From Streptomyces termitum (GTDB lineage: Bacteria > Actinomycetota > Actinomycetes > Streptomycetales > Streptomycetaceae): 64,000 nucleotides of DNA. Shown here one piece after another: positions 41,336-49,628 of this stretch; the stretch's first letter is position 1; the number at the start of each line of letters is the position of its first letter. Location: assembly GCF_014650175.1 (NCBI RefSeq), contig NZ_BMUL01000002.1, positions 591,926-655,925 of the forward strand. Direction: 5' to 3'. The translations under genes were made by a program, and so were the position numbers. The notes beneath the pieces are model-generated. The model worked only from the letters and a program-made list of their open reading frames with translations. It was not told the origin of the DNA and did not search any database.

Positions 41336-44300
41336 TCAGCTGTGCGTGCGCAGCAGCGTCCGCATGGTCCGCATCGCGACCGACAGGTTCGCCAGGTCGA
41401 AGGTGTCCGAGCCCTGGATCTCCTCCAGGGTCGTCCGGGCGCGGCCCAGGATCGCCGCGTTCCGCTCCTCCCACGCCTTGAACCGCTCCTCGGGGGTCGC
41501 GGTGTCGCCGCCGGCGGTCAGCACGTCGGCGGTGAGCGCGGCGTGCGCGGCGAAGAGGTCCTCGCGGATGGAGGCGCGGGCCATGGACTGCCAGCGGTCG
41601 GCCCGCGGCAGCTCGACGATCCGGTCCATCAGGTCGGTGATCTTCAGCCGGTCGGCGAGGTCGTAGTAGACCTCGGCCACCGCCAGCGGGTCCGTGCCGG
41701 TGCGGTCGGCGATGGCGACGATGTCGAGCACCGGGAAGGCGGACGAGAAGCCGGCGACGCGGACGGCCAGCTCCTCGGGGACGCCGAAGCCGGTCAGCTC
41801 GTCGAGCATCGAGCGGTACCAGTCGAGGTCGGCGCCGCGCAGCAGCTCCGGCAGCCGGTCCCGGACCTGCTCGACCCGCTCCGCGAAGAAGTCGATGGTC
41901 TCGCCGATCTCCAGCGGCTGGGGGCGGTTGTTGAGCAGCCAGCGGGTGCCGCGCTCGACGAGCCGCCGGGAGTGCAGCCGCATCCGGGTCTGGATCTCCG
42001 CCGGGACCTGGTTGTCGAGGGCCTCGACGGCGTCCCAGACCTGGCCGAGCCGGAAGATGGCGCGGGCGGCGGTCTGCGCGCGGACGATCTCCTCGATGGA
42101 GGCGCCGGTCTCCTCGCGCAGGCGGTGCAGGAAGGTCGAGCCGCCGGTGTTGACGGTGTCGTTGACCAGGACGGTGGTGATGATCTCGCGGCGCAGCGCG
42201 TGCCCGTCGACGGCCTCGGTGAACTTCTCGCGCAGCTGGGTCGGGAAGTAGGCGTGGAGCAGACCGCGCAGGTACGGGTCGTCGGGCAGCCCGGTGCCGA
42301 TCAGCTCGTCCGCCACCGTGATCTTGGTGTAGGCGAGGAGGACGGCCAGCTCGGGCTGGGTCAGGCCCTTGTCGTTGTTGAGCAGCTCGCGGATCTGCCG
42401 GTCGTTGGGCAGGAACTCCAGGGAGCGGTCGAGGGCGCCGTCGCGGCCCAGGCGGCGCATGAAGCGCTGGTGGGCGTGGAGCAGGGAGCCCGATTGCGCG
42501 GAGGCGTTGGCGAGGGCGGTGTTCTGCGCGTAGTTGTTGCGCAGGACGAGGCGGCCGACCTCGTCGGTCATCTCCGCGAGGATCTTGTTGCGCTGCTTGA
42601 CGGTCATGTCGCCCTCGGCGACGAGCCCGTTGAGCAGGATCTTGATGTTGACCTCGTGGTCGGAGGTGTCGACGCCGGCGCTGTTGTCGATGGCGTCGGT
42701 GTTGATCTTGCCGCCGTCGCCCTCGGGGCCGCCGGAGCGGGCGAACTCGATGCGGCCGAGCTGGGTGGCGCCCAGGTTGCCGCCCTCGCCGACCACCTTG
42801 GCGCGGACCGAGCCGCCGTCGACGCGGATGGGGTCGTTGGCCTTGTCGCCGACGTCGGCGTGGGACTCGGCGGAGGACTTCACGTAGGTGCCGATGCCGC
42901 CGTTCCACAGCAGGTCCACCGGGGCCTGGAGGATCGACTTCATCAGCTCGGCCGGGGTGAGCTTGGTGACGCCCTCCTCGATGCCGAGCGCGGCCCGCAT
43001 GTGGGCGTTGACCGGGATCGACTTGGCGCTGCGCGGGTGGACGCCGCCGCCGCTGGAGAGCAGCGAGGTGTCGTAGTCGGCCCAGGAGGAGCGGGGCAGC
43101 TCGAAGAGGCGGCGGCGCTCGGCGTAGGAGGTGGCCGCGTCCGGGTTCGGGTCGATGAAGATGTGCCGGTGGTCGAAGGCGGCGACCAGGCGGATGTGCT
43201 CGGAGAGCAGCATGCCGTTGCCGAAGACGTCGCCGGACATGTCGCCGACGCCGACGACGGTGAAGTCCTCGGTCTGGGTGTCGTGGCCCAGCTCGCGGAA
43301 GTGCCGCTTGACGGATTCCCAGGCGCCGCGGGCGGTGATGCCCATGCCCTTGTGGTCGTAGCCGGCGGAGCCGCCGGAGGCGAAGGCGTCGCCCAGCCAG
43401 AAGCCGTAGTCCTCCGCGACGCCGTTGGCGATGTCGGAGAAGGTGGCGGTGCCCTTGTCGGCGGCGACGACGAGGTACGTGTCGTCCTCGTCGTGGCGGA
43501 CCACGTCGGCCGGCGGCACGACCTCGCCCGCGACCAGGTTGTCGGTGATGTCGAGCAGGGCCGAGATGAAGGTCTTGTACGAGGCGACGCCCTCGGCGAG
43601 CCAGGCGTCGCGGTCCACGGACGGGTCCGGGAGCTGCTTGGCGACGAAGCCGCCCTTGGCGCCGACCGGCACGATGACGGTGTTCTTCACCATCTGCGCC
43701 TTGACCAGGCCGAGGATCTCGGTGCGGAAGTCCTCGCGCCGGTCGGACCAGCGCAGACCGCCGCGGGCGACCTTGCCGAAGCGCAGGTGGACGCCCTCGA
43801 CGCGGGGCGAGTACACCCAGATCTCGAAGGCGGGGCGCGGGGCGGGCAGGTCGGGGATGGCCTGCGGGTCGAACTTCATGGAGACGTACGCGTGCGGCGC
43901 GCCGTCCTCGTTCTTCTGGAAGAAGTTGGTGCGCAGGGTGGCCTTGATGACGGTGAGGAAGGAGCGCAGGATGCGGTCCTCGTCCAGGCTCGCGACCTGG
44001 TCGAGGGCGCCGTCGAGCTCCTCCAGGATGCCGTCGGTCAGCTCGGTGCCGGCGCGCTGCCGCTCCGGCGCCATCCGGGCCTCGAAGAGGGAGACGAGCA
44101 GCCGGGTGGTGTGGACGTTGTTGCGGAGGGTGTCCTCCATGTAGTCCTGGCTGAAGGTCGAGCCGGCCTGGCGCAGGTACTTGGCGTACGCGCGCAGCAC
44201 CATCGCCTCGCGCCAGGTGAGCCCGGCGGAGAGGACGAGGGAGTTGAAGCCGTCGTTCTCGGCCTGGCCGGTCCAGGTGGCGGCGAACGCCTCCTGGAAG

Positions 44301-46300
44301 CGCTCGCGGGCGTCGTCGCCGGCGTAGTCGCCGCCGTTGCCGGTGGGCGCGGGCATCCGCAGGCCGAAGTCGTAGACCCAGGCGTGGGTGCGGTCGGCGC
44401 AGCGGAGCTCGTAGGGGCGCTCGTCGGTGACCTCGACGCCGAGCCGGTTGAGGACCGGCAGGACGGCGGAGAGGGAGACCGGCTCGCCCGTCTTGTAGAT
44501 CTTGAAGCGGCGCTCGCCGGGGCCGGCGGCGACGGGCTCGTACAGGGAGAGCGCGAAGTCCTGGTCGCCGGCGAGGACGGCCTCGGTGCGGACCAGGTCG
44601 GCGACGGCGGCGCGCGGCGAGTGGTCGGCCTTGTAGCCCTCGGAGAAGGCGGTGCCGTAGCGGCGCAGCAGCTCGGCGGCGCGCTCCTCGCCGAATTCGG
44701 CGTTGAGGGCCTCGGCGAAGCCGTCGGCCCAGGAGCGGGCGGCGTCGACGAGCCGGGCCTCGATGCGGTCCACGTCGGCGTCGGTGAGGGCGGCGAGCTC
44801 GGTGCCGGGCTCGACGCGGATGACGAAGTGGAGGCGGGAGAGGATCGACTCGGTGTTCCAGGCGGTGAAGTCGACGGAGGTGCCGTTCAGCTCCTCCTTG
44901 AGGATGTCGATGATCCGCAGCCGGACGCGGGTGGTGTAGCGGTCGCGCGGCAGGTAGACGAGGGCCGAGTAGTAGCGGCCGTACTCGTCCTGGCGCAGGT
45001 AGAGCCGCAGCCGGCGGCGCTCCTGGAGGTAGAGCACGCTGGTGACGACGGAGCGGAGCTGGTCGACCGGGGTCTGGAAGAGCTCGTCGCGCGGGTAGGT
45101 CTCCAGGATCTGGAGCAGGTCGCGGCCGTCGTGGCTGTTGGGGGAGAAACCGGCCCCGGCCAGCACCTCGTGGACCTTGCGCTTGACGACGGGCACCCGG
45201 CGCACGGACTCGGTGTAGGCGGCGGAGGAGAAGAGGCCGAGGAAGCGGCGCTCGCCGATGACGTTGCCGTCGGCGTCGAACTTCTTCACGCCGACGTAGT
45301 CGAGGTACGAGGGGCGGTGCACGGTCGCGCGGCTGTTGGCCTTGGTCAGGATGAGCAGCTTGTGCTCGCGGGCCTTGGCGCGGGCGTCGGCGGGCAGCCG
45401 GCTGAAGGACGGGGAGACGGGGTGGGCGTGGTGGCCGGACTCGCCGTCGGTGTGGTGCGGGTCGGAGCGCAGGATGCCGAGGCCGGTGCCGGGCACGGCG
45501 GCCAGGGCGTCGCCGTCGACGAGTTCGTACTCGCGGAAGCCGAGGAAGGTGAAGTGGTCGTCGGCGAGCCAGCGCAGCAGCTCCTGGGCCTCGCCGACCT
45601 CGGTGGGCCGCAGGTCGGAGGCGGTGGGCTCGTCGGCGAGGCCGTCGGCGATGCGGAGCGCCGCGTCGCGCATCTTCTCCCAGTCCTCGACGGTCTCGCG
45701 GACGTCGGACAGGACGCGGAGCAGGTCGGCGGTGATCTGCTTGAGGTCGGCCTTGTCGGTCTCGCGGTCGATCTCGACGTGGATCCAGGACTCGGCGAGC
45801 GCGTCGTGCGGCAGCTCGCCGTGGATCTGGGCCGACAGGACCTCGATGAGCTTGCCGGTGATGTCGCGGCGGACGAGGACCTGCGGGTGGATCACGACGT
45901 GGATGCCGCGGCCCTGGCGGGACAGCTCGTTGGTGACGGAGTCGACGAGGAACGGCATGTCGTCGGTGACGACCTCGACGACGGAGTGGCTGCTGGTCCA
46001 GCCGTTCTCCTCGACCGTCGGGGTCTGCACGCGGACGTTCGCGGTGCCCTGGGGGCGGTTCTCCGCGAGCCGGTAGTGGGAGAGCGCGGCGCCGAAGACG
46101 TCCACCGGGTCGCGGTCGGCCAGGTCCTCGGGCGCGGTGTGCAGGTAGTAGCGCTGGAGGTAGTCGAGCACGGTGTCGCCGTCCGGGCGCTTTCCGCCCT
46201 CCGGGCCCGTCGGGAGGAGCCCCCCGACCGGGCTGTGCTCAGCTACGCGGGCGGCCCTTTCGAACAGCTCGGCCTTTGCTTCGTCCAGCTTGGTCTGCAT
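41336..46300 (-). CDS. gdhB: NAD-specific glutamate dehydrogenase, 180 kDa class
   Basis: 1654 residues. Catabolic glutamate dehydrogenase of the large class first described from Streptomyces. An N-terminal regulatory region with ACT-like segments (~1-700) is followed by the catalytic domain: PVGAKGGFVAKQLP holds the catalytic Lys, and WNGGIGTYVKSS and DKANDPIRVDG follow; a C-terminal helical part ends NLSVAMRTMRTLLRTHS. It yields 2-oxoglutarate and ammonia. A ribosome site AGGAG precedes the ATG by 11 nt. A parallel antisense frame of the same length is composition only. Confidence 0.96.
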   Translation of the reverse strand: MQTKLDEAKAELFERAARVAEHSPVGGLLPTGPEGGKRPDGDTVLDYLQRYYLHTAPEDLADRDPVDVFGAALSHYRLAENRPQGTANVRVQTPTVEENGWTSSHSVVEVVTDDMPFLVDSVTNELSRQGRGIHVVIHPQVLVRRDITGKLIEVLSAQIHGELPHDALAESWIHVEIDRETDKADLKQITADLLRVLSDVRETVEDWEKMRDAALRIADGLADEPTASDLRPTEVGEAQELLRWLADDHFTFLGFREYELVDGDALAAVPGTGLGILRSDPHHTDGESGHHAHPVSPSFSRLPADARAKAREHKLLILTKANSRATVHRPSYLDYVGVKKFDADGNVIGERRFLGLFSSAAYTESVRRVPVVKRKVHEVLAGAGFSPNSHDGRDLLQILETYPRDELFQTPVDQLRSVVTSVLYLQERRRLRLYLRQDEYGRYYSALVYLPRDRYTTRVRLRIIDILKEELNGTSVDFTAWNTESILSRLHFVIRVEPGTELAALTDADVDRIEARLVDAARSWADGFAEALNAEFGEERAAELLRRYGTAFSEGYKADHSPRAAVADLVRTEAVLAGDQDFALSLYEPVAAGPGERRFKIYKTGEPVSLSAVLPVLNRLGVEVTDERPYELRCADRTHAWVYDFGLRMPAPTGNGGDYAGDDARERFQEAFAATWTGQAENDGFNSLVLSAGLTWREAMVLRAYAKYLRQAGSTFSQDYMEDTLRNNVHTTRLLVSLFEARMAPERQRAGTELTDGILEELDGALDQVASLDEDRILRSFLTVIKATLRTNFFQKNEDGAPHAYVSMKFDPQAIPDLPAPRPAFEIWVYSPRVEGVHLRFGKVARGGLRWSDRREDFRTEILGLVKAQMVKNTVIVPVGAKGGFVAKQLPDPSVDRDAWLAEGVASYKTFISALLDITDNLVAGEVVPPADVVRHDEDDTYLVVAADKGTATFSDIANGVAEDYGFWLGDAFASGGSAGYDHKGMGITARGAWESVKRHFRELGHDTQTEDFTVVGVGDMSGDVFGNGMLLSEHIRLVAAFDHRHIFIDPNPDAATSYAERRRLFELPRSSWADYDTSLLSSGGGVHPRSAKSIPVNAHMRAALGIEEGVTKLTPAELMKSILQAPVDLLWNGGIGTYVKSSAESHADVGDKANDPIRVDGGSVRAKVVGEGGNLGATQLGRIEFARSGGPEGDGGKINTDAIDNSAGVDTSDHEVNIKILLNGLVAEGDMTVKQRNKILAEMTDEVGRLVLRNNYAQNTALANASAQSGSLLHAHQRFMRRLGRDGALDRSLEFLPNDRQIRELLNNDKGLTQPELAVLLAYTKITVADELIGTGLPDDPYLRGLLHAYFPTQLREKFTEAVDGHALRREIITTVLVNDTVNTGGSTFLHRLREETGASIEEIVRAQTAARAIFRLGQVWDAVEALDNQVPAEIQTRMRLHSRRLVERGTRWLLNNRPQPLEIGETIDFFAERVEQVRDRLPELLRGADLDWYRSMLDELTGFGVPEELAVRVAGFSSAFPVLDIVAIADRTGTDPLAVAEVYYDLADRLKITDLMDRIVELPRADRWQSMARASIREDLFAAHAALTADVLTAGGDTATPEERFKAWEERNAAILGRARTTLEEIQGSDTFDLANLSVAMRTMRTLLRTHS

Positions 46301-46723
46301 GTCCTCTGACTCCTGTCGCGCGCCGTTGCGTGACGTCGGTGGAAGGAAGGGCGCGACGCCACGACGCGGTGATTCCGGTCGTGGTCGACGTTATGCCCGG
46401 ATGAGAGATGTCCGGTTCGAAACCGGCCGCGGAGGGCGGGGTTTCCGGACGGAACGGATCGGCGAACGCACGGTCGGCCCGGCCGCGTGTGCGGACCGGG
46501 CGGCAGCCGGGGGCCGCACTGCCCCCGCGGCATATCGCGCTGATCACGGGAAAAGCCTATCGCTCCCGACCCCCGGCCCGTCATGAGCCGTATGTGTACA
46601 AAACAGGGGCGGGAAGTTTGACACTCTGGACAGCGACACATGCCCTATGGGCGGATCGCGCGGATCGACGCAGCGTGGACGCGTGCACGACGACGGACGG
46701 ACCGGCTCCGAGCAGGGAGAAGC
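46301..46723. other. Divergent promoter spacer, gdhB and PfpI genes
   Basis: 423 bp. It contains TTGACA at 46618-46623, a good -35 for the plus-strand PfpI gene with TGCCCT 17 bp later as a weak -10. A CCGGTT-CGA-AACCGG palindrome lies near 46409-46423. No gene is supported. Confidence 0.45.
46618..46646 (+). promoter_or_regulatory. Possible promoter of the PfpI/DJ-1 gene
   Basis: TTGACA, 17-nt spacer, TGCCCT. The -35 is consensus; the -10 is poor. Transcription would start ~70 nt before the ATG at 46724. Confidence 0.4.
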
Positions 46724-47278
46724 ATGGCGAAGATCTTGATCGTGACAGGGGACGCGGCGGAATCGCTGGAGGTGCTCTACCCGTACCAGCGTCTCCTCGA
46801 AGAAGGGTACGAGGTCGACATCGCGGCCCCGTCCCGCAAGCAGTTGCGATTCGTGGTCCACGACTTCGAACCGGGGTACGACACGTACACGGAGAAGCCC
46901 GGCTACACCTGGCCCGCCGACCTCGCCTTCTCCGAGGTCGACCCGGGCGCCTACGCGGCGGTGGTGATCCCGGGCGGCCGGGCACCGGAGTACCTGCGCA
47001 ACAACCTGGAGCTGCGCAAGATCCTCAAGGCGTTCTTCGACGCGGACAAGCCGGTGGCGCAGATCTGCCACGGTCCGCTGCTGACGGCGGCGGCGGGCGG
47101 TCTGGAGGGCCGGCGGGTGACCGCGTACCCGGAGCTCGAACCGGACATGCAGGCGGCGGGCGCGGACTTCCAGGACACGGCGGCGGTGGTCGACGGCACC
47201 CTGGTCTCGTCCCGCGCCTGGCCGGACCACCCGGCCTGGATGCGCGAGTTCCTGAAGGTCCTGCGCGCCCGAGGCTGA
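46724..47278 (+). CDS. PfpI/DJ-1 family protein
   Basis: 184 residues. The nucleophile elbow AQICHGP carries the reactive Cys (~residue 116), and the preceding VVIPGGRAPEYLRNN is the usual acidic-pair region. Family members include Hsp31-like glyoxalases, deglycases and PfpI proteases; the exact activity cannot be decided from sequence. ATG chosen because a GGGAG ribosome site lies 9 nt upstream and the MAKILIV opening is typical. Divergent from gdhB. Confidence 0.92.
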   Translation: MAKILIVTGDAAESLEVLYPYQRLLEEGYEVDIAAPSRKQLRFVVHDFEPGYDTYTEKPGYTWPADLAFSEVDPGAYAAVVIPGGRAPEYLRNNLELRKILKAFFDADKPVAQICHGPLLTAAAGGLEGRRVTAYPELEPDMQAAGADFQDTAAVVDGTLVSSRAWPDHPAWMREFLKVLRARG

Positions 47279-47300
47279 ACCCGCCGAAGAAGCAGGACAC

Positions 47301-47408
47301 GGCGGTACGGCTCCGGACCCGCCCATGCGCGGCGGTACGGCTCCGAGCCCTCCGGGTTCACGGCGGTACGGCTCCGAGCCTCAGGGTCCGCGCGGCGGTA
47401 CGGCTCCG
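47301..47408 (+). repeat. Four spaced copies of GGCGGTACGGCTCCG
   Basis: Exact 15-bp copies at 47301, 47331, 47362 and 47394, i.e. spaced by 30, 31 and 32 bp. The intervening sequences differ. The block fills the spacer between the convergent PfpI and HAD genes. The spacing is close to three helical turns, putting the copies on one DNA face; alternatively it is a degenerate tandem repeat. Confidence 0.7.
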
Positions 47409-47442
47409 GGCCCTCGGGTCCGGGCCGTATCGCCGGTGTCCC

Positions 47443-48090
47443 TCAGACCAGCCCCTCCGCCACGGCCACGGCCTCCTCCAGGGAGTCGACCACCGGCACG
47501 CCGACCCGCTCCAGCGAGGCCCGGCTGTGCGAGCCGCCGGTGAACAGCACGGCCTTCGCCCCGACGTGCGCCGCCGCCACGGCGTCGTCGGCGGCGTCGC
47601 CGATGACGACGACCCGCTCGGCGGGCACCGAGAGCGCGGCGAGGTGGCGGACCATGTTCCCGGACTTGCCGTCGGTGGACCGGTCGGTCCGCCCGTCGAC
47701 CCGGACGAACCGCTCGGCTATGCCGTGCCGCCGGACCAGCGGCACCAGCTCCTCGTGCGGCGCCAGCGAGAGCAGCGACTGCGTGAAGCCGGAGCCCTGG
47801 CGCGCGGCGAGCAGCTCGGCGGCGCCCGCGGTCAGCCCGCAGCCCTCGGCCCGCTCCCAGTAGTGGCGGTGGAAGACCCCGTCCATCCGGGTCCATTCGG
47901 CGTCGGTGGGCAGCCGGCCCATCATCCGCTCGTAGAACCTCGGTACGGGAACGGTGTACAGCTCCCGGTAGCGCTCCAGCGTGATCGGCGCGAGCCCCAG
48001 CTCGGCGAAGGCCGCGTTGGTGGCGCCGATGACGGCGGCGATGTCGTCGAGCAGGGTGCCGTTCCAGTCCCAGACCAGATGCTTCCCCAT
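47443..48090 (-). CDS. HAD-family phosphatase
   Basis: 215 residues from the ATG of MGKHLVWDWNGTLLDD with GGGAG upstream (a GTG five codons earlier is possible). The nucleophile motif is DWNGTLLDD (first Asp), motif II has TQSLLSLAP, motif III the DGKSGNMV Lys, and motif IV the GDAADD acids. A phosphoglycolate-phosphatase-like fold with a helical cap. Substrate unknown. Confidence 0.9.
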   Translation of the reverse strand: MGKHLVWDWNGTLLDDIAAVIGATNAAFAELGLAPITLERYRELYTVPVPRFYERMMGRLPTDAEWTRMDGVFHRHYWERAEGCGLTAGAAELLAARQGSGFTQSLLSLAPHEELVPLVRRHGIAERFVRVDGRTDRSTDGKSGNMVRHLAALSVPAERVVVIGDAADDAVAAAHVGAKAVLFTGGSHSRASLERVGVPVVDSLEEAVAVAEGLV

Positions 48091-48150
48091 GTGCTGTTCT
48101 CCCACGTCACTCCCCAGGTGCTTCCCGATGGGAGGACGGTACCGGCCCGC

Positions 48151-48657
48151 TCAGCCGAGCAGGGAGGGGATCTCCTGGACCCCGAACCAGAGGAGCTCGT
48201 GGTCCTCGGCGCCGTCCACGACGAACTGGGCGTCGTCGTCCCCCAGATCGGCGGCGCCGAGGGCGGCCGCGGCGGCGGTCACGTCGGCCTCGGCATCGTC
48301 CGCGTCGGCGTGCACGGCGGCGGCCTTGGCCAGCGGTACGGGCCCGGCGAGGCGGACCTCGCCGACGGAGGCGGCGTCCAGGCCCCGGTCGGGGTCGGCG
48401 GAGGCGTCCTTGTCGGCGACGTCGGCCGCGACGACGACCCGGCGGCGGGCGGCGCCGGGGTCACCGGCGACGAGCCGCAGGGAGGCGGCGGCGGCGCGGC
48501 TGAGCGCCGCGTACTCCAGCTCCTCGATGTCGTCGGAGACGTACCACTCGCGCAGCGCCGGGGTGACGGCGTAGGCGGTCAGCGGGCCGGGGCCCAGCTC
48601 GCCCGTCTTGTGCGCCTGTGCGAGACCGGAGAGGGTCAGGGGGACGTACACGCGCAT
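48151..48657 (-). CDS. Conserved actinobacterial hypothetical protein
   Basis: 168 residues, opening MRVYVPLTLSGLAQAHKTGE. Acidic (Asp/Ala-rich middle) with a conserved closing segment HELLWFGVQEIPSLLG. No domain I can name, no signal or membrane segment. It follows the HAD gene promoter region on the same strand with ~60 bp between. A 168-residue size and the MRVYVPLT start are seen in other actinomycetes, as far as I recall. Confidence 0.75.
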   Translation of the reverse strand: MRVYVPLTLSGLAQAHKTGELGPGPLTAYAVTPALREWYVSDDIEELEYAALSRAAAASLRLVAGDPGAARRRVVVAADVADKDASADPDRGLDAASVGEVRLAGPVPLAKAAAVHADADDAEADVTAAAAALGAADLGDDDAQFVVDGAEDHELLWFGVQEIPSLLG

Positions 48658-48876
48658 GGCTGCCGCTTTCGTAGTCGGGGACGCCCTCAGGATACGTCCG
48701 GCCCCCTCCCCCGGAGGCGTCCACCCGGTACCCCCCACCCCCCTGATAGGTGAATCACCCACCGTATCCAGGTGGACACGTTCCGCTCTTGCGGCCGCTC
48801 CGAGCCCGCCAGTACAAGATCCCCACCGGAAGTTACCGGCCAGTACGACGACATGACGACCGTCGAAGGGATCCCC

Positions 48877-49581
48877 ATGCCCCGCACCGTCCCGAAGCCC
48901 CCCGCTCCCGACCCCACCGCGCACCCCACCGCCCCACACGCCACCGCCGTCCCGAACGCCGCTATCGCCCCGCGCTCCACCCCCGTCCCGCACGCCGGCA
49001 CCGCCGTCCGGGCCGCCGCCTCCGTCCGGGCCGCCGCCGTCGAGGCCACCGCCCGGAGGGCCGGGGGCCGCGCGGCGGCCGGACCCGGCGTCCCCCTGCC
49101 CCGCACGGCCGCGCCGCGCCCGGGTGACGGTCGCGGGGGCCGTCACGCGGGCGGGCACGGCGACCGGGCCACCGTCCCCGCCCAGGGGCGGGGGTGCCCC
49201 GGGGCGGCGGCGCGCCGGGCGCTGCCCGCGCACACCGCGTTCGCCGAGCGGCTGCTCGCCGTCCTCAGCGGGGAGCGGCCGGTGCACTCGATGCTCGGGC
49301 ACACCGTCGGGGAGGCGTACGACCAGCTCGTCCGGCTCGCGCCGAGGACACCGCCGCCGCGCGGGCTCGGTCCGCGTCCCGTGCTGCGCCGGTGCGCCGC
49401 GCAGCCGCACGCCGGCGACACGGTCCTGGAGGTCTTCGCCTCGCTCGCCACCGGCACCCGCGTCCGCGCGCTCGCGTTCCGCCTGGAGCGCGGCACCGAC
49501 CACCGCTGGCGGTGCGCCGCCGTGGAGCTGGACGGCCTCGGCCGGCTGACCGCAGGCCCGGACGCCGGGGCCGGGACGTGA
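48877..49581 (+). CDS. Rv3235-family protein
   Basis: 234 residues from the ATG of MPRTVPKPPAP (ribosome-like GAAGGG 6 nt upstream; an ATG at 48853 is an alternative). Residues 1-120 are Pro/Ala/Arg-rich and probably disordered; ~125-230 hold the family core: AFAERLLAVLSGERPVHSML, RRCAAQPHAGDTVLEV and ALAFRLERGTDHRWRCAAVE. It lies next to secA on the opposite strand, as in mycobacteria. Function unknown. A strong terminator follows. Confidence 0.8.
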   Translation: MPRTVPKPPAPDPTAHPTAPHATAVPNAAIAPRSTPVPHAGTAVRAAASVRAAAVEATARRAGGRAAAGPGVPLPRTAAPRPGDGRGGRHAGGHGDRATVPAQGRGCPGAAARRALPAHTAFAERLLAVLSGERPVHSMLGHTVGEAYDQLVRLAPRTPPPRGLGPRPVLRRCAAQPHAGDTVLEVFASLATGTRVRALAFRLERGTDHRWRCAAVELDGLGRLTAGPDAGAGT

Positions 49582-49582
49582 C

Positions 49583-49616
49583 GAAGGGCCCCGCCGCGTG
49601 TGCGGCGGGGCCCTTC
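49583..49616. terminator. Bidirectional terminator between Rv3235-like gene and secA
   Basis: 15-bp perfect stem GAAGGGCCCCGCCGC with its complement and a 4-nt loop. Confidence 0.9.
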
Positions 49617-49628
49617 CGGTGCCTCAGG

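Noticed and set aside
41342..46309. Full-length (1655-residue) plus-strand open frame antisense to gdhB
   Set aside because: High GC leaves long antisense frames open. The minus frame is an unmistakable 180 kDa glutamate dehydrogenase.
47301..47408. CRISPR array from four spaced repeats
   Set aside because: Only 15-bp cores with ~15-17-nt gaps, no leader and no cas genes.
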